A DNA stretch of 36,658 nucleotides from an uncultured Clostridia bacterium. GTDB taxonomy: Bacteria > Bacillota > Clostridia > Oscillospirales > Acutalibacteraceae. The position numbers were made by a program, and so were the translations under genes. A model generated the notes under the pieces. That model saw only the letters and a program-made list of their open reading frames with translations. It made no database searches and had not been told where the DNA came from. The DNA is taken from positions 1-36,658 of the forward strand of contig CAMJOD010000006.1 of the NCBI GenBank assembly GCA_946407465.1, read 5' to 3'. Each line of letters opens with the position of its first letter. Position 1 is the first letter of the stretch. This document shows positions 18,104 to 27,921 of the stretch, in pieces.

Positions 18104-19051
18104 GTGTCTTTTTCATCAGATGTCAAAAAAGAGCTGTGCCAAATCCGCTGCTTTGACAGGGACATGCTCAAGGCGGAGCTGTATGGCATGCTGCTGTTCG
18201 GCAAGAGCTTTTCGCGGCAAAGCATTGTCTTTACCACCGAGAGCAGCCACGCCGTCAGACGCGCCGCCTTTTTGCTCGAAAATTTGTATATGCCGATTAT
18301 CGAACGGCAGTCGGCGCTCCGCGTTCGCACGGGCGAGAGCCGCCTTTACCGCCTGAGTGTGGTGGGCGAGGACGACTGCAGGCGTATTTTTGAGGATTTC
18401 GGTCACAGCGGCGCACAGGTGACGCTGCGCGTAAACCGCGCCAACCTGTCCGGTGAGGAATGTGCCGCCGCGTTTGTGCGCGGCGTATACCTCAGCTGCG
18501 GCTCTGTCTCCGACCCGATGAAGAGCTATCACGCCGAATTTTGCGCGCCCTACAAAAATCTCAGCGCGGATTTGTGCAAGATTCTCACCGAGGTCACGGA
18601 GTCCGCCTTTACGCCCAAAACCGTCCGGCGCAACGGCAGCTATATTGTCTATTTCAAGGGCAGCGAGCAAATCTGCGACCTGCTCACCTACATGGGCGCG
18701 CCGATTCAGGCGATGGAGATTATGGGCACCAAGGCTGTCAAGCAGGTGCGCAACAACGTCAACCGACGCATCAACAGCGAGGTTGCCAATATCACAAAGG
18801 TAGCATCCGCCTCCGCCAAGCAGCTGGAGGCGATAAAAACGATAAAAAACACCGTCGGACTGGAAGCCCTGCCCGACGATTTGAAGGAAATCGCGTATTT
18901 GCGGCTCGAAAATCCCGAAATGTCTCTGCGGACGCTCGGCGAAAACCTGACGCCGCCCATCAGCCGCAGCGGCGCCAATCACCGTATGCAGCGACTGCTG
19001 GAATATGCGCATTCCGGGGAGGAACACAATGGAACCAAACATGACGCTTGA
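18104..19051 (+). CDS. whiA: DNA-binding protein WhiA (sporulation/cell division regulator)
   Basis: 'SFSSDVKKELCQI' N-terminus, 'NRRINSEVANITKVASASAKQLEAI', C-terminal HTH; GTG start with AAGAGGAG RBS. Confidence 0.95.
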   Translation: MSFSSDVKKELCQIRCFDRDMLKAELYGMLLFGKSFSRQSIVFTTESSHAVRRAAFLLENLYMPIIERQSALRVRTGESRLYRLSVVGEDDCRRIFEDFGHSGAQVTLRVNRANLSGEECAAAFVRGVYLSCGSVSDPMKSYHAEFCAPYKNLSADLCKILTEVTESAFTPKTVRRNGSYIVYFKGSEQICDLLTYMGAPIQAMEIMGTKAVKQVRNNVNRRINSEVANITKVASASAKQLEAIKTIKNTVGLEALPDDLKEIAYLRLENPEMSLRTLGENLTPPISRSGANHRMQRLLEYAHSGEEHNGTKHDA

Positions 19052-19250
19052 ACAGGCGTACGATATGCTTGAAAAAGCTGTCAACCAACTTGAAAACGAG
19101 GCGCTGCCCATGGAAGAGAGCGTGGCGCTGTATGTGCGCGCCGGCGAACTGATGTCGTTCTGCATGGAACAGCTCAACGGCTACAACCGCAAAATCGAAG
19201 CGACCGACCGAAAGCTGGCGCATTTTTTCACGGAGGAACCCAATGAATAA
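19029..19250 (+). CDS. xseB: Exodeoxyribonuclease VII small subunit
   Basis: 73 aa; 'LEQAYDMLEKAVNQLENEALPMEESVALYVRAGELMSFCMEQLN'. Confidence 0.9.
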   Translation: MEPNMTLEQAYDMLEKAVNQLENEALPMEESVALYVRAGELMSFCMEQLNGYNRKIEATDRKLAHFFTEEPNE

Positions 19251-20118
19251 CAGCTATTTGCCTTTGATAGAAGACGCGCTCGAGCGTTATCTGCCGCGCA
19301 GCGACAGCCGCGAAAAAAAGCTGATTGATGCCATGCGCTACAGCCTGAAGGCAGGCGGCAAGCGCGTGCGTCCCATGCTGGTGCTCGAGTTCAACGCGCT
19401 CTGCGGCGGCAAGACAAAGCGCGCGCTGCCCTTTGCTTGCGCGGTGGAAATGGTACACACCTATTCGCTGATTCACGACGACCTGCCCTGCATGGACGAC
19501 GACGATTTGCGCCGCGGCAAGCCCTCCAATCACAAGGCGTTCGGCGAGGACACCGCCCTGCTTGCAGGCGACGCGCTGCAAACCCTCGCCTTTGAAATTC
19601 TCACACGCGATGACACCGCCGAGCTGACAGGCGACACGGCATGCCGCAGGGCGGCGGCAACGCTCGCCAAATATGCCGGCTGCTACGGCATGGCAGGCGG
19701 TCAGATGATAGATTTGGAGAGCGAGCAAACGCAGGCTTCCTATGAGGTCATCATGGAGCTGATAGCCAAAAAGACCGCTTGTCTGCTCCGGGCGGCGTGC
19801 GAGCTGGGCTGTATCGCGGCAGGCGCCGACGACAAGACCGTCAGGGCAGCCGGCGAATACGGCAAGGCAATCGGCTACGCGTTCCAGATTCAGGATGATA
19901 TTCTCGACTGCACCTCCACAGATGAGGTGCTCGGAAAGCCCGTCGGCAGCGATGAAGCCAACCAAAAGTCAACCCTTGTTTCGCTTTTGGGCTTGGAGGA
20001 GTGTCGCCGCATGGTGGACAAGTACACGGCACAGGCGATTGCCGCTCTCAGACAATTTGACGGCGACACCAAAACGCTCAGCCGTTTTGCCGTGAATCTG
20101 GCAAGAAGAAAAAAATAA
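19243..20118 (+). CDS. ispA: Polyprenyl synthetase (farnesyl/geranylgeranyl diphosphate synthase)
   Basis: 'GGKRVRPMLVLE', 'LIHDDLPCMDDDDLRRGKPSNHK' (FARM), 'FQIQDDILD' (SARM). Confidence 0.95.
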   Translation: MNNSYLPLIEDALERYLPRSDSREKKLIDAMRYSLKAGGKRVRPMLVLEFNALCGGKTKRALPFACAVEMVHTYSLIHDDLPCMDDDDLRRGKPSNHKAFGEDTALLAGDALQTLAFEILTRDDTAELTGDTACRRAAATLAKYAGCYGMAGGQMIDLESEQTQASYEVIMELIAKKTACLLRAACELGCIAAGADDKTVRAAGEYGKAIGYAFQIQDDILDCTSTDEVLGKPVGSDEANQKSTLVSLLGLEECRRMVDKYTAQAIAALRQFDGDTKTLSRFAVNLARRKK

Positions 20119-20134
20119 TTCTATTCTAATAACA

Positions 20135-20158
20135 GGCGGAGGAAACGCCCAGCGGCGT
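20135..20158 (+). promoter_or_regulatory. Two overlapping hairpins around the dxs Shine-Dalgarno
   Basis: GGCG(20135-20138)/CGCC(20046+100: 20146-20149) and ACGCC(20145-20149)-CAGC-GGCGT(20154-20158) share the same CGCC; SD GGAGG at 20138-20142, ATG at 20167. Confidence 0.4.
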
Positions 20159-20166
20159 GTGATACT

Positions 20167-22038
20167 ATGAGCGAGTACCCTTTACTCTCAACAATTAAAT
20201 CATCTCACGACGTCAAACGCATTGCGGACAGCGACATTGACGCGCTCTGTGCCGAAATCAGAGAAAAGCTGATTGAGGTGGTGTCGGTCAACGGCGGACA
20301 TCTGTCGCCGAATTTGGGTGTGGTGGAGCTGACGGTCGCCATGCACCGCGTCTTTGATTTTCCGAAGGACAGCGTTGTCTGGGACGTCGGTCACCAGAGC
20401 TACACGCACAAGCTCCTCACGGGCAGATTCGACAGCTTTGATACGCTGCGCACCAAGGGCGGCGTGTCCGGCTTTCCCAAAAAGGAAGAAAGCCCCTACG
20501 ACGATTTCAACACCGGCCACAGCAGCACCTCCATTTCGGCGGCGTTCGGCATCGCCAACGCCAAGGCGATGAAGGGTGACAACAGCCATACCATCGCGGT
20601 AATCGGCGACGGCTCGCTCACCGGCGGACTGGCGTTTGAAGCGCTCAACAACGCCGGCCGCTTCAACCGGAATTTTATTGTCATTCTCAACGACAACAAA
20701 ATGTCCATCTCCAAAAACGTCGGCGCCATTCCGCGCTATCTCACCACGGTGCGTATTCAGCCGTGGTACATACGCGTCAAGAAAAACACCGAGCGCGTGC
20801 TCTCCAAAATACCGCTGCTCGGCAGACTGATGAAGGCGTTTTTGCGCCGCAGCAAATCGAGAATCAAAAACATAGTCTACAAAAACACGCTGTTTGACTG
20901 CTTCGGCTTCACCTATCTGGGACCCATCGACGGCCACAATGTGGAGGAGGTCGAAAACGCGCTCGAAACGGCAAAAAAGAGCACGACGCCCGCGCTGGTG
21001 CATGTCGTCACCAAAAAGGGCAAGGGCTACCGTCCAGCGGAGGACAAGCCCGGCGAGTTCCACGGAATCGGACAATTCGACATTGATTCCGGCGAGCCGA
21101 TGTCCAGCCACAAAGGCTTTTCCGCCGAGTTTGGCAAGACGCTCTGCGAGCTGGCGGACAAGGACGACAAAATCTGCGCCATCACAGCCGCCATGACAAG
21201 CGGCACCGGCTTGACAGCGTTTGCAAAGGAGCACAAAAACCGCTTTTTTGACGTCGGCATAGCCGAGGAGCACGCCGTCACCTTTGGCTGCGGCTTGGCT
21301 TCCAAGGGCTACCGTCCGGTTTTCGCGGTCTATTCCACCTTTTTGCAGCGCTCCTACGACCAGCTTATTCACGACGCGGCGCTCGGTCAAAATCATCTGG
21401 TGCTCGCCATCGACCGCGCCGGCATCGTCGGCAGCGACGGCGAGACCCACCAGGGTGTGTTTGACGTCTCGATGCTCAACACCATTCCGAACTCCGTCAT
21501 TTATTCGCCCACCTATTTTGAGGGCATGCGCAAGTCGCTGCACACGGCGCTCTACGTGCAAAAGGGGTTGGCGGCGGTGCGCTATCCGCGCGGCGGCGAA
21601 CTGTACCGTCCCGACGATTTTGCGGAGGAGAGCATCGACTACAACACCTACGGCAACCCCAACGCGCGGCACCTGCTTGTCACCTACGGCAGACTGTTTT
21701 CCTATGCCTGCAAGGCGCAGAAGGCGCTGGCAAAACAGGGCATGGACTTTTGTCTGCTGAAGCTCTGCAAAATCAAGCCCGTCAGCCGCGACGCGGTCAT
21801 CTTTGCCTCGCGCTTTGACGAGGTATGGTTCTTTGAGGAGGGCGTCAAAAACGGCGGCATCGCGCGGAATTTTGCCGATTTAATCAGCTACAGCGGCTTC
21901 AAGGGTCACTACCATATCAAGGCAATCGGCGACGAATTTGTCCGGCAGATGACCGTCAGCGAGGCGCTGGAGCAGCTCTGTCTTGACGACAAGGGCATGG
22001 TAGAGGTCATCTTAAAGGATTTATCACAACAGGATTAA
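20167..22038 (+). CDS. dxs: 1-deoxy-D-xylulose-5-phosphate synthase
   Basis: 'GGHLSPNLGVVELTVAMHRVFD', 'GDGSLTGGLAFEALNNAG', 'GIAEEHAVTFGCGLASKGYRPV'. Confidence 0.97.
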   Translation: MSEYPLLSTIKSSHDVKRIADSDIDALCAEIREKLIEVVSVNGGHLSPNLGVVELTVAMHRVFDFPKDSVVWDVGHQSYTHKLLTGRFDSFDTLRTKGGVSGFPKKEESPYDDFNTGHSSTSISAAFGIANAKAMKGDNSHTIAVIGDGSLTGGLAFEALNNAGRFNRNFIVILNDNKMSISKNVGAIPRYLTTVRIQPWYIRVKKNTERVLSKIPLLGRLMKAFLRRSKSRIKNIVYKNTLFDCFGFTYLGPIDGHNVEEVENALETAKKSTTPALVHVVTKKGKGYRPAEDKPGEFHGIGQFDIDSGEPMSSHKGFSAEFGKTLCELADKDDKICAITAAMTSGTGLTAFAKEHKNRFFDVGIAEEHAVTFGCGLASKGYRPVFAVYSTFLQRSYDQLIHDAALGQNHLVLAIDRAGIVGSDGETHQGVFDVSMLNTIPNSVIYSPTYFEGMRKSLHTALYVQKGLAAVRYPRGGELYRPDDFAEESIDYNTYGNPNARHLLVTYGRLFSYACKAQKALAKQGMDFCLLKLCKIKPVSRDAVIFASRFDEVWFFEEGVKNGGIARNFADLISYSGFKGHYHIKAIGDEFVRQMTVSEALEQLCLDDKGMVEVILKDLSQQD

Positions 22039-22042
22039 GCAT

Positions 22043-22846
22043 ATGAAAAAAAGACTCGACATACTTGTATATGAAAAGGGCTTTGCCGAGAGCCGTGAAA
22101 AGGCAAAGGCGATTATCATGGCAGGACAGGTCTACGCCGATAACCAAAAGGCGGACAAATGCGGTGCTGCCTATGACGAAAATGTGAAGCTGGAGGTGCG
22201 CGGCAACACGCTCGCCTATGTCAGCCGCGGCGGCTTGAAGCTCGAAAAGGCAATCAAGAGCTTTGACCTTGACCTAAAAGACAAAATCACCATGGACATC
22301 GGCGCTTCCACCGGCGGCTTCACCGACTGCATGCTCCAAAACGGCGCCAAAAAGGTCTATTCCATCGACGTCGGCTACGGTCAGCTGGCGTGGAAGCTGC
22401 GCACCGACGAGCGCGTCGTCAACCTCGAACGCACCAACATGCGCAAGGTGACGCGCGAGCAGGTGCCCGACCCGATAGACTTTTTTTCGGTGGACGTTTC
22501 TTTCATTTCGCTGCGGCTGATTTTGCCGGTCGCGCGCGAGCTGATGGCGGAAGGCGCGCAGGCGGTTTGTCTGATAAAGCCCCAGTTTGAGGCAGGCAGA
22601 GAAAAGGTCGGCAAAAAGGGCGTGGTGCGCGACCCGTCGGTGCATGCCGAGGTGGTGCGGAATATCTTCGACTTCTGTCTGCAAAACGGCTTTGACGTCC
22701 TCGGGCTGGACTTTTCCCCGATAAAGGGTCCCGAGGGCAACATCGAATACCTGATTTATCTGCAAAAATCCGACGAACCGCAGGCGCACGCAACCGTGTC
22801 ACCCGAGGAGCTGGTGAAGCAGTCGCACGCGGCGCTCGACAAATAA
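22043..22846 (+). CDS. tlyA: TlyA family rRNA methyltransferase (S4 + FtsJ-like)
   Basis: N-terminal S4 domain, 'YVSRGGLKLEKAIKSF', 'MDIGASTGGFTDCMLQNGAKKVYSIDVGYGQLAWKLR'. Confidence 0.94.
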   Translation: MKKRLDILVYEKGFAESREKAKAIIMAGQVYADNQKADKCGAAYDENVKLEVRGNTLAYVSRGGLKLEKAIKSFDLDLKDKITMDIGASTGGFTDCMLQNGAKKVYSIDVGYGQLAWKLRTDERVVNLERTNMRKVTREQVPDPIDFFSVDVSFISLRLILPVARELMAEGAQAVCLIKPQFEAGREKVGKKGVVRDPSVHAEVVRNIFDFCLQNGFDVLGLDFSPIKGPEGNIEYLIYLQKSDEPQAHATVSPEELVKQSHAALDK

Positions 22847-22867
22847 CTGCCTGAAAAGGGTGAGTGT

Positions 22868-23728
22868 ATGAGAATTGCAATCGTAGTAAACTTGACAAAG
22901 AAAAAGGCAATCCGCTGTGCCGCGCAGATTATCGCCGATATGCAGGCTGCCGGCGCAGAGGTGCTCATGCCGCCGGACTGCGCGGAGCAGTTTGCAAACA
23001 GCGGCGCCGCCTTTTCCGACAGCTTGGAGCAGCTTTTTGAACTCGCGGACATGGCTGTCACCGTCGGCGGTGACGGCACCATTATCCATGCGGCAAAATA
23101 CGCTGCCTGCACCGACACGCCGCTGATCGGCGTCAATGTCGGCAGGCTCGGCTTTGCGGCGGACGTGGAGATGGACGAAATCGGCGATTTGAAAAATCTG
23201 CTCAGCGGCAGCTACTACACCGAACAGCGTCTGCTGCTCGACGTAACCGTCCAAAAGGCCGGTGAAGAAAAGCATTTTTTAGCGGTCAACGACGCTGTTG
23301 TCACCCACGGAACGCTCTCCAAAATCGTCGATTTCACCTTGTTTTTGAACGGCGAGGAGATTTCAAAATACCGCGCCGACGGGCTGCTTTTTTCCACACC
23401 CACCGGCTCCACCGCCTATTCGCTTTCGGCAGGCGGTCCTATTTTGGCGCCGCAGATGGAGTGCATTTTGATGACGCCGGTCTGTCCGCATTCGCTGTTT
23501 TCGCGCTCGGTGCTCTTTGACGTGGACAGCGAGCTGGGCGTCACGGTCAAAATTCCGCCGGGCTGCGGCTGCGTGCTGTCCATCGACGGCGAAATCAATA
23601 TCAATATCGCGGAGCAGGACGTGGTGAAGGTGCGCCGTTCCCGACAGCATTTGACGCTTTTGTCCGTCAAAAAACGCAATTTTTACCGTAAACTGAACGA
23701 GAAGCTCAAGGAGAGAGAACTGAGATGA
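22868..23728 (+). CDS. nadK: NAD kinase
   Basis: 'VTVGGDGTIIHAAKY', 'GVNVGRLGFAADVE', 'LLFSTPTGSTAYSLSAGGPIL'. Confidence 0.96.
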   Translation: MRIAIVVNLTKKKAIRCAAQIIADMQAAGAEVLMPPDCAEQFANSGAAFSDSLEQLFELADMAVTVGGDGTIIHAAKYAACTDTPLIGVNVGRLGFAADVEMDEIGDLKNLLSGSYYTEQRLLLDVTVQKAGEEKHFLAVNDAVVTHGTLSKIVDFTLFLNGEEISKYRADGLLFSTPTGSTAYSLSAGGPILAPQMECILMTPVCPHSLFSRSVLFDVDSELGVTVKIPPGCGCVLSIDGEININIAEQDVVKVRRSRQHLTLLSVKKRNFYRKLNEKLKERELR

Positions 23729-24180
23729 AAAGCGGCAGACACGCAAAAATACTCGAAATCATTTCCGAATATCCCGTCGAGACGCAGGACGAAATCATCA
23801 GTCGCCTCAAGGAGTCCGGCTACAAGGCGACGCAGGCGACCATCTCGCGCGACATCAAGGATTTGCGCCTTGTCAAAACGCTCGGCAGCGACGGAAAATA
23901 CCGCTACACCTCGGCGGCAGGCAGACGCGACGATTTGCGCTCCAGCTTTGCCCAGCTCTTTTCGAACTCCGTCACGTCCATCGACCTCGCGCAGAACATC
24001 GTGGTGATAAAAACCCTCAGCGGCATGGCGAACGCGGTCTGTGCGGCGATGGATTCCACCGACAACGCCGCCGTGGTCGGCACGATTGCAGGCGACGACA
24101 CCATTTTTGTCGCCTGCCGTTCAAGCGAAAGCGCCGCCGCGCTGACGGATTCTCTTAAACAATATATCATCAATAAGTAA
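23725..24180 (+). CDS. argR: Arginine repressor
   Basis: 'ETQDEIISRLKESGYKATQATISRDIKDLRLVK', C-terminal 'VVGTIAGDDTIFVACRS'. Confidence 0.96.
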   Translation: MKSGRHAKILEIISEYPVETQDEIISRLKESGYKATQATISRDIKDLRLVKTLGSDGKYRYTSAAGRRDDLRSSFAQLFSNSVTSIDLAQNIVVIKTLSGMANAVCAAMDSTDNAAVVGTIAGDDTIFVACRSSESAAALTDSLKQYIINK

Positions 24181-24192
24181 CAGGAACACAGT

Positions 24193-25851
24193 ATGTTAAA
24201 GACACTCTATATCGAAAATATCGCGGTTATCGAAAAAACCTCCATAGATTTCAGCGGCGGGCTGAACGTGCTCACCGGTGAGACCGGCGCCGGAAAGAGT
24301 ATCATTATCGACGCCATCAACGCCATCATGGGACAGCGCACCTCCCGGGACATCATCCGCACCGGCGAAAAGACCGCTTTTGTCAGCGCTCTGTTTGAGG
24401 ACGTCAACCCCACAGTACAAAAGACGCTCGCCGGTCTCGGCTTTGAGGCGGAGGATGGCACCCTGCTGCTGCAGCGCAGTCTGAGCCTGAGCGGCAAAAG
24501 CAGCTGCAAAATCAACGGCAGACCGGCAACTGTTTCGATGCTGCGCGAGCTGGGGAAGAACCTGATTAACATCCACGGACAGCACGAGAGCTACGAGCTG
24601 TTCTCACCCGAAACGCACCTCGGCTACATCGACAGCTACGGCGGCTGTCAGGCGTTGATTGCCGCCTATCGGGAAAAATATCATGCCTACAAAATTCTTC
24701 AAAAGAAATTAAATGAAGCCAATTCCGACGAAAGTGAACGCCTGCGCGAGATAGATTTACTGCAATTCCAGTCGCAGGAGCTGTTTGACGCGGACGTTCA
24801 GGCAGGGGAGGAGGAGCAGCTCGAAGCGGAGCGCACCTCTCTGCTGAATTTTGAAAAAATCTTCTCTCTGCTCAACAAGGCAAAAATGATGCTGGACGGC
24901 GAGGACGCCAACGGCGGCGCGGAAGCGGTGGACGTCGCCGCGACCGCCATGCAGTCGGCGGCTGCCTACAGCGCCGAGTATGAGGAGCTTGCCGATAATC
25001 TGACCGATATTTATTATAACCTCCGCGACTGCGCCGCGGCTATCGGCGACGCGATAGACAATCTTGAAAGCGATCCGCAGCGTCTGGAGGAGATTGAGGA
25101 GCGGCTTGACCTTCTCGGCAGGCTGACGCGCAAATACAACTGCACTGCCGACGAGCTGCCTGCATTGGCGGAGACCATGCAAACGCGCTTGGAGGAGCTG
25201 CTCAATTACGACAAAAACCGCGACGATTTGGAGCGTGACTGCGCCGCGGCAAAGCAGGAGGCGCTCGCGCTTGCCGCGCAACTCAGCGCCAAGCGCAGGG
25301 AAGCGGCAAAAATCTTTGCGCAGAATGTAAAAACCGAAATGCGGTTTCTCAATATGCCCAACGTGGAGCTGATTCCGCAGTTTGAAGCAGTACCGCTCGG
25401 CGCCGACGGCACCGACAAGGCGGAGCTGCTGATTTCCGCCAACCCCGGTGAAACGCCGCGTCCGGTCGCCAAAATAGCCTCCGGCGGCGAGCTGTCGCGT
25501 ATGATGCTTGCCATCAAAACCGTGCTGGCTGCCACCGAGGACGTGGACACCCTGATTTTTGACGAGGTAGACACCGGCATCTCCGGCTCCGCCGCCGAAA
25601 AGGTCGGCTTGAAGCTGCGCGAGGTCTCGCACGACAGCCAGGTGCTCTGCGTCACCCATCAGGCGCAGATTGCGGCGCTGGCGGATTATCATTATCTGAT
25701 ACAAAAGCGCGTGGAGCAGGGCAGAACCTTCACGGTTGTCAATCCGCTCGACCGCACAGCGCGAATCCGCGAGCTGGCGCGTATTATCGGCGGCGTCAAC
25801 ATCACCGAGGCGGCGTTGTCGCACGCGGAGGATATGCTGCAAAACGCCTAA
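24193..25851 (+). CDS. recN: DNA repair protein RecN
   Basis: 'ETGAGKSIIIDAINAIMGQR', 'INIHGQHESYELF', 'ASGGELSRMMLAIKTVLA', 'LIFDEVDTGISGSAAEKVG'. Confidence 0.97.
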   Translation: MLKTLYIENIAVIEKTSIDFSGGLNVLTGETGAGKSIIIDAINAIMGQRTSRDIIRTGEKTAFVSALFEDVNPTVQKTLAGLGFEAEDGTLLLQRSLSLSGKSSCKINGRPATVSMLRELGKNLINIHGQHESYELFSPETHLGYIDSYGGCQALIAAYREKYHAYKILQKKLNEANSDESERLREIDLLQFQSQELFDADVQAGEEEQLEAERTSLLNFEKIFSLLNKAKMMLDGEDANGGAEAVDVAATAMQSAAAYSAEYEELADNLTDIYYNLRDCAAAIGDAIDNLESDPQRLEEIEERLDLLGRLTRKYNCTADELPALAETMQTRLEELLNYDKNRDDLERDCAAAKQEALALAAQLSAKRREAAKIFAQNVKTEMRFLNMPNVELIPQFEAVPLGADGTDKAELLISANPGETPRPVAKIASGGELSRMMLAIKTVLAATEDVDTLIFDEVDTGISGSAAEKVGLKLREVSHDSQVLCVTHQAQIAALADYHYLIQKRVEQGRTFTVVNPLDRTARIRELARIIGGVNITEAALSHAEDMLQNA

Positions 25852-25875
25852 AAAACACGGAAAGGATGCGTCAAG

Positions 25876-27921
25876 TTGAAGCTTTGGAAGGTAGCTCCCT
25901 TAGACAAAAACGAGGCAAATGTTATTCAAAATCAATATCATCTTCCGGGCATTATCGCCATGCTGCTTCAAATCCGCGGCATCACCACGTCACGGGAAAT
26001 CGAGGATTTTCTGTACAACGACTCCGAAATTGAGCCGCCGTGGGAAATCAAGGATATGGAACAGGCGTGTGCGCGTGTGCATACCGCCGTCGAGCAGGAG
26101 GAGCTTATCTGCGTCTACGGCGACTATGACGCGGACGGCGTGACCTCCACGGCGCTGCTGTATTCGTATCTCGAAGCAATCGGCGCGCGTGTGATGTACT
26201 ACATACCCTCCCGAGAGGCGGAGGGCTATGGCATGAACAACGCCGCTGTCGATTTGCTGCACCAAAAGGGAGTCAGCCTGATTGTCACCGTGGACAACGG
26301 CATTGCCGCCATCAGCGAAATCCGCTACGCCAAGTCGCTCGGCATCGACACGGTCGTCACCGACCATCACATGCCCTTGGGCGAGCTGCCCGACGCGTGC
26401 GCGGTTGTCGATTTGCACCGCGGCGACTGCCCCAGCCGTTTCAAGCAGCTGTCGGGCGTCGGCGTGGCGTTCAAGCTGATTATGGCGCTCGAGGGAGAGT
26501 ATTGCGATGTGGATTCGCTGCTCGATATGTACGCCGACCTGCTCTGTCTGGGCACCATCGGCGATATTGTGGAGCTGAAAAGCGAGAACCGCGTGTTTGT
26601 CAAGCGCGGACTTTTGAGCATGCGCCAAACCGAGCGCACCGGCTTGTTTGCGCTGATTCGCAGCGCCGGAATGCAGGGAAAGCCCATCACCGCCGGCAGC
26701 GTTTCCTTTACGCTGGTGCCGCGCATCAACGCGGTCGGCAGGCTGGGCGCGTCGGGGCGTTCCGTGGAGCTTTTGCTCACCAATGATGAAGAGGAAGCGA
26801 ACGATTTTGCCCTTGCCATGTCCTATGACAACGCCGAGCGGCAGCAGATTGAACGCGATATTATAGAAAAAATCGACGCGCGCGTCACCGGCGACCCGCG
26901 CTTGGTGATGGACAAGGTGCTTGTGCTCGACGGCGAAAACTGGCACCAGGGCGTGGTGGGCATCGTCGCCTCCCGTATTCGCGAGATTTACGGCAAGCCG
27001 ACGATTATCATCTCGCGCGACGGCGAAAACGCAAAGGCGTCCGGCAGGAGTGTGGAGGGCTTTGCGCTCTGCGACGCGGTCGCCGCCTGCGCCGATTTGC
27101 TCACGCATTACGGCGGCCACCCGATGGCAGTCGGGCTGTCGCTGCCGTCCACCAATATAGATTTATTCCGAAAAAGAATTAACGAATACGCCGACCGGCA
27201 GGGCAGCATGCCCTTTGACACCCTGCATATCGACTGCAAGCTCAATCCGGCAGCCATTTCGCTGGATTTGGTGGGCGAGCTGAATGTGATGAAGCCCTAC
27301 GGCGCAGGCAATCCCACGCCGGTGTTTGGCTTTTTCAATATGGTATTAACCAATATTATTCCTTTATCGAATAATAAGCACCTGCGGCTGGTGCTGTCGC
27401 GCGGCAGTGTGTCGATGTCCGCCATGCTGTTTTTTACCTCCGCCGAGGAGTTTCCCTACGAAAAGGGCGAGCTGCTCGACATTGCCGCGACGCTTGAAAT
27501 CAACGAATACAACGACCGCAGCAGCGTCTCCGTCATCATCAAGGACGTCAAGGCGCATGATGAGGACGCCGAGCGGATTTTGTCGAGCGGCCGCCTGTTC
27601 GAAGCCTTTTGCAGAGGCGGCAGGCTGCGCCGTGAGGAGCTGCAAAGCATCCTGCCGAACCGCGAGGACTTCGCGCTGCTCTACCGCTATCTGCGCGACC
27701 GCGGCGGCTACAGCCTGCGCGCCGAAACGCTGGTCGGCAGGCTGCAAAACCGTCTGTCCTACGGCAAAATCCGCGTGGCGCTGGAGGCGATGAACGAGCT
27801 GGGGCTGATTCGGATACAGGAGGGACTCAAAACCAACCGTATCACGCTGTGCCCGGTTTCGCAAAAGGTCGATTTGTCCTCCGCTTCCATTATCAAAAAA
27901 CTGAAAGAGGTGACACAATGA
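25876..27921 (+). CDS. recJ: Single-stranded-DNA-specific exonuclease RecJ
   Basis: 'VYGDYDADGVTSTALLYSYL', 'VTVDNGI', 'VVTDHHMP', 'ASGRSVEGFAL', 'GGHPMAVGLSL'; TTG start; extended C-terminus (681 aa). Confidence 0.95.
   Translation: MKLWKVAPLDKNEANVIQNQYHLPGIIAMLLQIRGITTSREIEDFLYNDSEIEPPWEIKDMEQACARVHTAVEQEELICVYGDYDADGVTSTALLYSYLEAIGARVMYYIPSREAEGYGMNNAAVDLLHQKGVSLIVTVDNGIAAISEIRYAKSLGIDTVVTDHHMPLGELPDACAVVDLHRGDCPSRFKQLSGVGVAFKLIMALEGEYCDVDSLLDMYADLLCLGTIGDIVELKSENRVFVKRGLLSMRQTERTGLFALIRSAGMQGKPITAGSVSFTLVPRINAVGRLGASGRSVELLLTNDEEEANDFALAMSYDNAERQQIERDIIEKIDARVTGDPRLVMDKVLVLDGENWHQGVVGIVASRIREIYGKPTIIISRDGENAKASGRSVEGFALCDAVAACADLLTHYGGHPMAVGLSLPSTNIDLFRKRINEYADRQGSMPFDTLHIDCKLNPAAISLDLVGELNVMKPYGAGNPTPVFGFFNMVLTNIIPLSNNKHLRLVLSRGSVSMSAMLFFTSAEEFPYEKGELLDIAATLEINEYNDRSSVSVIIKDVKAHDEDAERILSSGRLFEAFCRGGRLRREELQSILPNREDFALLYRYLRDRGGYSLRAETLVGRLQNRLSYGKIRVALEAMNELGLIRIQEGLKTNRITLCPVSQKVDLSSASIIKKLKEVTQ

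Noticed and set aside
20200-21672. 490-aa - strand ORF opposite dxs, and similar long antisense ORFs (24757-25842, 25990-27120, 31576-32655, 12152-13351)
   Set aside because: All are antisense to confident genes and lack protein-family features.
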